This document shows, in pieces, positions 56,909 through 64,000 of a stretch of DNA of 64,000 bases. The notes beneath the pieces were generated by a model. That model did no database searches, was not told the origin of the DNA, and worked only from the letters and a program-made list of their open reading frames with translations. Each line of letters begins with the position of its first letter. Within the stretch, counting starts at the first letter, position 1. Source of the stretch: Dyella flava (GTDB taxonomy: Bacteria; Pseudomonadota; Gammaproteobacteria; Xanthomonadales; Rhodanobacteraceae); contig NZ_JADIKE010000028.1 in the NCBI RefSeq assembly GCF_016904955.1, positions 1 to 64,000 of the forward strand, written 5' to 3'. The translations under genes were made by a program, and so were the position numbers.

Positions 56909-58221
56909 GTTGCGCCGGCAGATAGGGAGGGCGTGGATTTCTCCCCAGTGGAGGAGGATGAGATACGCTCCTCGAGAAACTGCCGAAGACGAGGCAGCAG
57001 AACGGCATTGGAGCAGTACCGCTTCAGTGAGCCAACAGCCGCCTCGCTCATTGACCTGTAGACCTCAGGCTCATGGCGTGCGACGTAGTAGCTGCAGCGA
57101 TAGGCGTTCACCAGAGACTGGTAGTGCACGCGCTGGCGCAGTGTGCGGTAGGCCTGTCGTTGATCGTGGGGCCATGCACCTATTTGCAGGCTGGAGTCAA
57201 TCACGAAAGCACAGTCATCGTCGATATAGTCAAGCATCGATGTATGGCGACAGGCGACGGCGGGAACGCCGGCGGACATGTATTCCATCAATGGCAGGCA
57301 TTGCCCTTCGCCCCTGGACACGCTGAGGGCGTACGTCGTGTTGCGAAGCAGGGCGTTATATTGAGTTTCTTCCAAATAGGCATGGACCAGCAATACGCGA
57401 CATGCCGAAGGGCCCATGGTGTAGATAGCCTCAAGCATTTCGGGGATAAGGTCGGCTGGATCGTGGTGGGTAAGCTTGATCAGAAGTGTTGCATCGGGTG
57501 TGTTGCGAAACGCTTCGCAGAAGGCGTTGATCATCTGTGGCCAGTCTTTGCGTGCGTCATAGGGATTAAGGACGGCGGTATAGACGACACCATCCAGGTT
57601 AATACTTCCCTGATACTCGTGAAAATTCGGCGGTAGTGGCAAAGCGTCGGGTGCCGCGGCCAGCAATTTGCTTTTGCAATAGGCGGACAGATCGGTGCGC
57701 GTGCTGTCGACGACCAAGCCATTTACGGTAAGCGCTCGCGAAGGGGACGGGGTGTTGTGCAAGGCTTGCATACGATCCCACAAGGGCGCGGGGATGGATG
57801 CCACGGGAAAATCGTTGCCAAGTTGAGCATGTACGCATTCAACGGTGTAACTGGAGTGCGTGATGGCGCTACCAAGTTTCGCCAGAATGCGCCGCCAATC
57901 ATTGCGTGGTTTTCCGCCGAACGCTTCATTGGGCAGTGTTTCAAATTCCCACGCAAACACGGGAATGGTTGGACAGTCCAGGTTGATTGGCGTCTTGTTG
58001 GGGGGCAGGAAGCAAAGGAATAGGCAAGATTCGCCACGTGCGAGGCAGTCGCGATAAATGGGGTCTACTTCGTCAGCCGGGTCGGCAACCTCTACGACTG
58101 TGCCCAATTGTTTCAGCAGCGGCATAAACTCGCGCAGCACAAATCGATAGCTGTATTCGGGCCGCCCCAGTTGCTGCGGGATGTTGTCAGCCGACGTGCT
58201 GGTATGAACAAGTAGGATCAC
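56905..58221 (-). CDS. Glycosyltransferase, paralogue of its upstream neighbour
   Basis: The 438-residue GT-B-type protein has LDGVVYTAVLNPYDARKDWPQMINAFCEAFRNTPDATLLIKLT in the hinge area and GEGQCLPLMEYMSAGVPAVA, where EGQCLPLxE replaces the more usual EGFGLPLxE. The GTG at 58221 is chosen: it overlaps the upstream stop in GTGA and begins the segment VILLVHTSTSADN, which aligns with the start of the neighbour. An ATG at 58368 would extend it 49 residues into the upstream gene. Sugar specificity is unknown. Confidence 0.8.
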   Translation of the reverse strand: MILLVHTSTSADNIPQQLGRPEYSYRFVLREFMPLLKQLGTVVEVADPADEVDPIYRDCLARGESCLFLCFLPPNKTPINLDCPTIPVFAWEFETLPNEAFGGKPRNDWRRILAKLGSAITHSSYTVECVHAQLGNDFPVASIPAPLWDRMQALHNTPSPSRALTVNGLVVDSTRTDLSAYCKSKLLAAAPDALPLPPNFHEYQGSINLDGVVYTAVLNPYDARKDWPQMINAFCEAFRNTPDATLLIKLTHHDPADLIPEMLEAIYTMGPSACRVLLVHAYLEETQYNALLRNTTYALSVSRGEGQCLPLMEYMSAGVPAVACRHTSMLDYIDDDCAFVIDSSLQIGAWPHDQRQAYRTLRQRVHYQSLVNAYRCSYYVARHEPEVYRSMSEAAVGSLKRYCSNAVLLPRLRQFLEERISSSSTGEKSTPSLSAGAT

Positions 58222-59702
58222 GGCGTAGCTGCAAGCAGGCGGGAGTCTGATACAACTGCGCCCGAGGTTGCCTGCATGGGCAAGGGTAGTTCGGGACAGA
58301 GAAATGTGTGCAGGGCAGTTGTCACGATATCGTTGCCGCAGTAATCCTGGATGGTCTGGCGCGCGCAATGCGCCATTTGCCGGTAGAGGCCGGGATCTTG
58401 ATGCGCGACCGAGTAACTGCGCCGATAGGCCTCCACCAGGGATCCCCAGTCCAGTTGGCAGTAAGAGGTGCGGTTGATCTCATGGTCGCCGTGTGGCCAC
58501 ATCGTCGGTGTACCGGGATAGCTTTTCACGACAAAGGCAATATCGTCGCTGATGTAGTCGGCCATGGCGGTGTTGTCGGGTGCGATGGCCGGCACACCCT
58601 CATTAAGGAATTCCACCAACGGCAAGCATTGCCCTTCACATAGCGATGCATTGACGTAGAAGGTGCTGGCGCCGACGAGTGCTGCGTAATCGTCGTCGGA
58701 CACGTAACCGTAAATGGCAATCACTCGGCATTTGAACGGAGCGTGCTTGGTCAGCATCATCAACAAATGGCGGTGATTATGTGGAAGATCCCGGCCGGTG
58801 AGTTTCAGTATAAGCGTGGCATCTTCCGTATCGCGGAATGCCCAGCAAAATGCGGTGACCAGATCTTCCCAGTTTTTTCGGCCGGAGGACGCCGTCAGTA
58901 CGCTGGTATACACCACGCCATGCAGGTGAAGCCGCACTGGCATGCTTGGCGGAACGTTCCAGTCACACGCTAATGGGGGCTGGTATGGATCGTCCTCAAG
59001 AGAGCTTCCCCCTACGTCCATATACCGAAGGGAATGGACGGGCGCCTTTTCCAAGGACAGACCGTTGACCTCGGAGAAGTCCCTGAGGTCCGACGGGTCG
59101 AATGGCGTTCCGTCTTGCGTTTCGGGATGCAGCATCGCGTCTACATTCAGACCCATGCGATAGCTATCCGACACAGCGGCATTTAGTCGCCAGGTTATAC
59201 CTTCGGGCAAAAGCGAGGCGGGATGGGTACGCGGCGGAGTCAACGAGGGCGCAATGGGGGAGGGAATGGCGGCGATGGGATATGTTCGCCCCATGCTGCG
59301 CCGAACAGCTTCTACGGTATGCGTGGATAGGCAGATGGCGCGTCCGGTGGTGGAAAAGACATAGCGCCAGTCATGGCGTGGATCGTCGCGCCAGCACGCC
59401 TCCTCGATGCGTTCGGGGATTTCCGGGTACTCCCAGGCAAATACGGGCACCGTGGGGCAGGTGAGGCCCAAAGGGGTCTTGTGTGGCGGGGCAAACGACA
59501 GCAGGACACAGCGCTCACCCCGTTGGGTGCATTGTCCATGGATGACATCCGCCTGCTGGCTGTCGCTAAGCTCGATCACCTCGCCCAACTCGGCCAGCAC
59601 GGGCGCAAAGGCCCTCAACAGGAAGAAATAACTGTAATCGGCCGCCCCTAGGTGCTCTCCGATGCTGTTGCGGTCTACTTGGGCGTAAAGAAGAAATTTC
59701 AT
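58218..59702 (-). CDS. Glycosyltransferase, first gene of the minus-strand pair
   Basis: The 494-residue GT-B-type protein shares segment order with its downstream neighbour: QxDRNSIGEHLGAADYSYFFLLRAFAPVL, VPVFAWEYPEIP, LHGVVYTSVLTASSGRKNWEDLVTAFCWAFRDTEDATLILKLT and CEGQCLPLVEFLNEGVPAIA. It carries an extra stretch of about 50 residues near 160-245. The pair looks like an old tandem duplication. It heads the operon leading to the acyltransferase at 55691. Confidence 0.82.
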   Translation of the reverse strand: MKFLLYAQVDRNSIGEHLGAADYSYFFLLRAFAPVLAELGEVIELSDSQQADVIHGQCTQRGERCVLLSFAPPHKTPLGLTCPTVPVFAWEYPEIPERIEEACWRDDPRHDWRYVFSTTGRAICLSTHTVEAVRRSMGRTYPIAAIPSPIAPSLTPPRTHPASLLPEGITWRLNAAVSDSYRMGLNVDAMLHPETQDGTPFDPSDLRDFSEVNGLSLEKAPVHSLRYMDVGGSSLEDDPYQPPLACDWNVPPSMPVRLHLHGVVYTSVLTASSGRKNWEDLVTAFCWAFRDTEDATLILKLTGRDLPHNHRHLLMMLTKHAPFKCRVIAIYGYVSDDDYAALVGASTFYVNASLCEGQCLPLVEFLNEGVPAIAPDNTAMADYISDDIAFVVKSYPGTPTMWPHGDHEINRTSYCQLDWGSLVEAYRRSYSVAHQDPGLYRQMAHCARQTIQDYCGNDIVTTALHTFLCPELPLPMQATSGAVVSDSRLLAATP

Positions 59703-59824
59703 GCTGATTTAGCTACCCCAACGCAGCCCCAGCGGGCGCGATTAACCCGATGTCGGCATTATCGTCCAGCAAATTAATCCTCGTAAAACTCCGGTCCCAA
59801 TGTATCTGAACGGCCTGCCACGTG

Positions 59825-59842
59825 CCCCAAGTCCATTTGGGG
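59825..59842. promoter_or_regulatory. Small inverted repeat before the metB-like gene
   Basis: CCCCAA-GTCCAT-TTGGGG is a perfect 6-bp-arm repeat 63 bp before the metB-like ATG, in a 203-bp divergent gap. It could be an operator or leader hairpin. No methionine-type riboswitch was recognised. Confidence 0.3.
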
Positions 59843-59905
59843 ATGAAAAGGGTAAGATGGAGAGTTCTTAGCTGAGCGCTACTTTGGATCAAGGGCATAG
59901 ATACA

Positions 59906-61072
59906 ATGAAAACAGCCAGTAAGCCGCGCCCGTACGGCTTGGGAACCCGGGCCATCCACGCCGGCCAGCAGCCTGACCCCAGCACCGGCGCCATCATGAC
60001 GCCTATCTACGCCACGTCCACGTATGTGCAGGAGAGCCCCGGCAAGCATAAGGGCTATGAATACTCCAGGACGCAAAATCCTACGCGCATGGCTTATGAG
60101 CGCTGCGTGGCAGACCTGGAGGGCGGGGTGGCTGGCTTTGCCTTCGGCTCCGGCCTGGCCGCCGCTGCCACGGTGCTGGACCTGCTGGATTCGGGCAGTC
60201 ACGTTATCGCCATGGATGATCTTTACGGCGGTACCTACCGCCTATTCGAGCGGGTTCGGCGCCGCTCAGCGGGACTGGATTTCAGCTTTATCGATCTGAA
60301 TGACGCGGATGCGTTGAAGGCTGCGCTGAAGCCCAATACGCGAATGATCTGGGCGGAAACGCCTACCAACCCCATGCTGAAGCTGGTTGACCTGGCCAAG
60401 GTCGCGCGCTTTGCCAAGAAGCACGGGCTTATTCTGGTGGTGGACAACACCTTCTGTTCGCCCCTCCTGCAACGCCCTCTGGAGCATGGGGCGGATCTCG
60501 TCCTGCATTCGGCCACCAAATACCTGAACGGGCATTCGGACATGGTTGGCGGGGTGGTTGTTGCTGGAAACCGCGAGCTGGCTGAGCAGATGGGCTTTCT
60601 CCAGAACTCGGTCGGGGCTGTTTCCGGGCCTTTCGACGCTTTCCTTGCCATGCGAGGGCTGAAAACGCTGCATTTGCGGATGAAGGCTCACTGCGAGAAC
60701 GCATCTGAACTTGCTCATTGGCTGGCCAAGCACCCCGGTGTGGAGCGGGTGATCTACCCTGGTCTGAAAAGCCATGAGCAACATGCCTTGGCACGAAGAC
60801 AGATGGCGGGGTTTGGCGGCATCATAAGCGTCGAGGTGAGGGGGGGGCTCAAAAAGGCACGCCGTATGCTGGAGCGCTGCGAGCTATTTGCGCTGGCGGA
60901 ATCGTTGGGGGGCGTTGAAAGTCTGATTGAGCACCCGGCCATCATGACTCACGCATCCGTCCCTGCGGCCAACCGCAAACGGCTCGGTATCAGTGACGGT
61001 CTGATCCGACTATCAGTGGGCGTCGAAGACGTGGCAGATCTGAAAGCGGAGCTTTCGATGGCCCTGGAGTGA
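59906..61072 (+). CDS. metB: Cystathionine gamma-synthase/lyase-type PLP enzyme
   Basis: The 388-residue trans-sulfuration enzyme has TRAIHAGQQPDPSTGAIMTPIY, the phosphate-binding SRTQNPTR and the PLP lysine in HSATKYLNGHSD, with LAESLGGVESLIEHPA near the C-terminus. Gamma-synthase, gamma-lyase and beta-lyase are hard to separate by eye; the symbol follows the Xanthomonas usage, where this gene borders the LPS cluster. The exact reaction is uncertain. Confidence 0.85.
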   Translation: MKTASKPRPYGLGTRAIHAGQQPDPSTGAIMTPIYATSTYVQESPGKHKGYEYSRTQNPTRMAYERCVADLEGGVAGFAFGSGLAAAATVLDLLDSGSHVIAMDDLYGGTYRLFERVRRRSAGLDFSFIDLNDADALKAALKPNTRMIWAETPTNPMLKLVDLAKVARFAKKHGLILVVDNTFCSPLLQRPLEHGADLVLHSATKYLNGHSDMVGGVVVAGNRELAEQMGFLQNSVGAVSGPFDAFLAMRGLKTLHLRMKAHCENASELAHWLAKHPGVERVIYPGLKSHEQHALARRQMAGFGGIISVEVRGGLKKARRMLERCELFALAESLGGVESLIEHPAIMTHASVPAANRKRLGISDGLIRLSVGVEDVADLKAELSMALE

Positions 61073-61125
61073 TGCCAGATCATCAAGCGACTGGCATAAA
61101 AACTGATTTGTTTGGAGTGGTTTGA

Positions 61126-61956
61126 ATGGACCCGCACATTTCTCAGCCGACGTCGCCGTGGGCGATGGTTAAAACGGTCTGGCGTCATCGCACGCTAATA
61201 ACACAGATGACGGTGCGTGAAGTTGTTGGGCGCTATCGTGGTTCGTTCATGGGGCTGACGTGGTCGTTCTTCAACCCGTTACTGATGCTGTTGATCTACA
61301 CGTTCGTATTTACCACGGTGTTTCATTCGCGCTGGGGAACGGGGCAGTCCGCGGGAAAAGTCGACTTCGCGATCGTGTTATTCGTCGGCATGATCGTGTA
61401 TGCGATATTTGCCGAGAACATCAATCGCGCCCCGATGCTGATTGTGATGAATGTGAACTACGTGAAACGCGTAGTTTTTCCGTTGGAAGTGCTGCCGGTG
61501 ATCGCCATGGGGGCTTCCATCTTTCACTGCTTCATCAGTCTGCTCGTGTGGCTGTTGGCTTATTTGTTTTTGGTCGGAGTTCCACATCTCACGGCATTAC
61601 TATTTCCCTTGGTAATTTTGCCATTTGTCATAGGAATTCTCGGTGCAACTTGGTTCCTTGCATCGCTTGGGGTGTTCTTGCGCGACGTGGCGCAAACAAC
61701 TGGGATTATCACAACGGCGTTAATGTTCCTTGCGCCGGTGTTTTATTCGATCGATAACTTGCCGCCGTCTTTCAAGGCCATCATTCTTGTCAATCCTGCA
61801 ACGTTCATTATTGAGCAGGCGCGCTACGTCCTTGTCTGGGGGCGCGCTCCAGATTGGCTGGGTCTCGGCGTTTACACCTTGATTAGCGCGACAGTGGCCT
61901 GGCTGGGCTACTGGTGGTTCCAAAAGACTCGCAAGGGATTCGCAGATGTACTCTGA
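61126..61956 (+). CDS. wzm: Second polysaccharide ABC exporter permease
   Basis: The 276-residue ABC-2 permease has six helices and VREVVGRYRGSFMGLTWSFFNPLLMLLIYTFVF near the N-terminus. GGAG eight bases before the ATG supports the start. It overlaps the downstream ATPase gene by 11 bases. It is only distantly similar to the permease at 52732-53529, so this is a separate export system. Confidence 0.92.
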   Translation: MDPHISQPTSPWAMVKTVWRHRTLITQMTVREVVGRYRGSFMGLTWSFFNPLLMLLIYTFVFTTVFHSRWGTGQSAGKVDFAIVLFVGMIVYAIFAENINRAPMLIVMNVNYVKRVVFPLEVLPVIAMGASIFHCFISLLVWLLAYLFLVGVPHLTALLFPLVILPFVIGILGATWFLASLGVFLRDVAQTTGIITTALMFLAPVFYSIDNLPPSFKAIILVNPATFIIEQARYVLVWGRAPDWLGLGVYTLISATVAWLGYWWFQKTRKGFADVL

Positions 61957-63346
61957 ATCGTGCGCTATCGATATAAAGAATGTCTCCAAGGCATTCCCAG
62001 TATATGAGCGCCCACATCACCGTCTCGTGCAGATGCTTGCGCGTCGGAACAAGCGCCGCTGGTACAACGAATTTGTTGCGTTGCGTGACGTATCCTTTAG
62101 CGTGCCGCATGGCGAGACACTGGGTATCGTCGGACGTAACGGATCGGGTAAGTCCACTTTGTTGCAGATAATTTGCGGTACGCAAACTCCTACTGCGGGC
62201 GAAGTTAACGTTAATGGACGCGTTGCTGCGTTGTTGGAACTTGGCTCCGGATTCAATCCGGAATTTACGGGTCGTGAAAACGTCTACCTGAACGGCATTG
62301 TTCTCGGCCTGGAACGCAAGGAGATTGATGATCGCTTCGATCTGATTGCTTCTTTCGCCGAGATCGGCGATTTCATGGAGCGGCCTGTTCGCACGTATTC
62401 CAGCGGTATGTATGTGAGACTTGCATTCGCTGTGGCGATCAATGTGTCACCTGATATTCTGATTGTCGACGAGGCTCTGTCCGTCGGTGATGAAGCTTTT
62501 CAACGCAAGTGTTTTGCCCGCATCAATAAGATTCGCGAAAGTGGTGCAACGATACTTTTTGTTTCTCACTCCGCGAGTACCGTCGTGGAATTATGTGATC
62601 GTGCGATTTTGCTCGATGCTGGCGAGCTGCTGGCTATTGACACTCCCAAGTATGTCGTTTCGCGCTACCAGAAGCTGCTTTATTCGCCCGCGGACAAAGT
62701 GGCGTCAATACGGGACGCGATCAGGAACGAATCGAACTCGAATTCGGCACCGACAGATGCTGCAATAACCAACTTGTCAGATTCCGAGCAGGATGGACAA
62801 GCAGGTTCCGTTTCGCGCGATGTGAACGAGAGCGGTGAGAGGGCCTACTTTGAAGAGGGGCTTGTTCCCAAGAGTACCTTCCGATATGAAGCAGCCGGTG
62901 CCAGCATCCAGGACCCACATATCGAAACCCTGAGTGGCAAAAGAGTTAATGTGCTGGAAGCGGGGGTGGAGTATGAGTATGTCTACACCACTTCATTCGA
63001 GCGTGCAGCAACGAATGTCCGCTATGGCATGCTGATTAAGACCATTACTGGTCTGGAGCTCGCAGGCTCCGTCACGTCGTGGTCTGGAGAGGGGGTGCCT
63101 TATGTTGAAGCGGGGACGCTCGTTGAAGTCAGGTTCCGGTTTCCCTGCATGTTCGCGTCAGGTACGTATTTCTTGAATGCCGGGGTCCAGGGCTGTATAG
63201 GCGAGGAAGAGATTTACCTCGATCGCTGGCTGGATGTCGCGATGTTCAAAGTTATTCACGAGCCAGGAAAGCTCGGTACCACGATCATTGATTTGAACAT
63301 AGTGCCCGAAATTAGTGTGCATCACACTTCTATGGCCCATACATGA
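61946..63346 (+). CDS. wzt: Second polysaccharide ABC exporter ATPase with C-terminal domain
   Basis: The 466-residue protein has Walker A GRNGSGKST (63-71), YSSGMYVRLAFAVA and ILIVDEALSVGDEAF, then a long acidic linker (about 245-320) and a C-terminal Wzt-like domain. It has a different tail from the first ATPase, suggesting a different glycan end group. The stop shares ATGA with the sulfotransferase-like gene. Confidence 0.9.
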   Translation: MYSESCAIDIKNVSKAFPVYERPHHRLVQMLARRNKRRWYNEFVALRDVSFSVPHGETLGIVGRNGSGKSTLLQIICGTQTPTAGEVNVNGRVAALLELGSGFNPEFTGRENVYLNGIVLGLERKEIDDRFDLIASFAEIGDFMERPVRTYSSGMYVRLAFAVAINVSPDILIVDEALSVGDEAFQRKCFARINKIRESGATILFVSHSASTVVELCDRAILLDAGELLAIDTPKYVVSRYQKLLYSPADKVASIRDAIRNESNSNSAPTDAAITNLSDSEQDGQAGSVSRDVNESGERAYFEEGLVPKSTFRYEAAGASIQDPHIETLSGKRVNVLEAGVEYEYVYTTSFERAATNVRYGMLIKTITGLELAGSVTSWSGEGVPYVEAGTLVEVRFRFPCMFASGTYFLNAGVQGCIGEEEIYLDRWLDVAMFKVIHEPGKLGTTIIDLNIVPEISVHHTSMAHT

Positions 63347-64000
63347 CTGTAGCGCAAGACCAACCACGCAAAGTTCTCTTCGTGCTCGGCATGCATCGCA
63401 GCGGAACGTCCGCAGCGACGCGTGTCGTGAATTTGCTCGGTGCAGAACTTGGTTCCAATCTCGTCACGCCGGGTCCCGACAACCCGGATGGTTTCTGGGA
63501 GCACGCGGACGCCGTATCAATTAATGAAGACCTGTTGAGCGGGCTCGGCAGGACTTGGTACGACATGCGTGAAATGCCGAAGGGCTGGCTGCAGCACAAG
63601 GCCGCCGAACAAGCTTTGAGTCGGATGACGGCGCTCATCCAGGCAGACTTCAATGGGTGTTCCTTGGTTGCGATGAAGGATCCCCGGATGTGCCTGACGG
63701 CGCCCTTATGGATTAAAGCATTTCAATCCCTGGGGTTTGAGATTGCCTGTCTTTTTGTGATTCGCCACCCCAACGAGGTTGCGAAATCATTACATGCGCG
63801 CAACCAGTGGACTAAAGAACCACTGTTCCTCATGTGGGTTCAGTATGTCCTGGCTGCCGCTGCTGCAACCACGCATCTCCCAAGATCAATGGTGACATTT
63901 GACCAGCTCCTTTTGGACTGGGAAGGCACGATGCAGAGGGTTGCCTCTGACTTGTCCATCAAATGGCCAAATGACGTCACAAGTGTTGCAGCGCAAGTCA
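63343..64000 (+). CDS. Sulfotransferase-like protein, 5' part (cut by window end)
   Basis: This open frame runs off the window, with 219 codons visible. KVLFVLGMHRSGTSAATRVVNLLG holds the 5'-phosphosulfate-binding loop of sulfotransferases, and VAMKDPRMCLTAPLW with LFVIRHPNEVAKSLHARNQW gives the 3'-phosphate-binding part. Such domains occur alone or fused to glycosyltransferases in polysaccharide clusters. It overlaps wzt in ATGA, so it belongs to the second export operon. Sulfation of the exported glycan is inferred. Confidence 0.82.
   Translation, partial: MTVAQDQPRKVLFVLGMHRSGTSAATRVVNLLGAELGSNLVTPGPDNPDGFWEHADAVSINEDLLSGLGRTWYDMREMPKGWLQHKAAEQALSRMTALIQADFNGCSLVAMKDPRMCLTAPLWIKAFQSLGFEIACLFVIRHPNEVAKSLHARNQWTKEPLFLMWVQYVLAAAAATTHLPRSMVTFDQLLLDWEGTMQRVASDLSIKWPNDVTSVAAQV

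Noticed and set aside
59703..59905. Methionine or SAM riboswitch before the metB-like gene
   Set aside because: Only one small inverted repeat was found; no conserved riboswitch core could be recognised.

Overview
The window is high-GC gammaproteobacterial chromosome. It most resembles the Rhodanobacteraceae/Xanthomonadaceae (Dyella, Rhodanobacter, Luteibacter, Frateuria type). This rests on the rmlBACD-xanB operon, a metB-like gene bordering O-antigen genes (the metB side of the Xanthomonas LPS locus), a sedolisin protease, a cyoABCD-SURF1 block, and several short hairpin repeat families typical of this group. Genus is an inference; no rRNA or tRNA gene was seen.

Layout. (1) 1-3269: two near-identical 80-bp repeats, then kynurenine 3-monooxygenase and a PP-loop asparagine-synthetase-like enzyme, probably one minus-strand unit; the enzyme's C-terminus is encoded inside a repeat copy. 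(2) 4063-12720: an apparent sulfur module. It holds a TlpA-like thioredoxin, a fused DoxD-DoxA thiosulfate:quinone oxidoreductase, a periplasmic binding protein and a periplasmic DsrE protein on the minus strand. A divergent LysR regulator, an outer-membrane channel, a cysteine-desulfurase-like enzyme and a type II NADH dehydrogenase follow on the plus strand. Three copies of one 40-bp two-box element with identical 21-bp spacing sit before dsrE/lysR, the channel gene and the desulfurase gene, which suggests one regulon. (3) 12890-16988: Tat-exported phosphocholine-type phospholipase C and an MFS transporter, separated by two perfect hairpin repeats. (4) 17318-22235: cytochrome bo-type quinol oxidase cyoABCD and a SURF1 protein. 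(5) 22287-28841: TetR regulator divergent from a complete RND efflux operon. (6) 28928-35588: a VirK/DUF535 protein, a FecI-FecR-TonB receptor signalling set and a FadL-type porin. (7) 36482-38638: a secreted sedolisin (S53) behind a long gene-free leader.

(8) 38782-64000: surface polysaccharide island. The minus-strand operon rmlB-rmlA-rmlC-rmlD-xanB makes dTDP-L-rhamnose and GDP-mannose. Plus-strand genes encode a glycosyltransferase, a coiled-coil protein, a 1244-residue protein with three glycosyltransferase modules, and Gmd plus Rmd, which turn GDP-mannose into GDP-D-rhamnose. Wzm/Wzt, a methyltransferase, two acyltransferases and a pair of paralogous glycosyltransferases follow. Beyond the metB-like gene a second Wzm/Wzt pair and a sulfotransferase-like gene (cut by the window end) begin another cluster. 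The simplest reading is an ABC-transporter-dependent, D- and/or L-rhamnose-rich O-antigen with methyl, acyl and perhaps sulfate decoration, and a second export system beside it.

The best candidate for an undescribed system is the sulfur module with its three matching operator-like elements.
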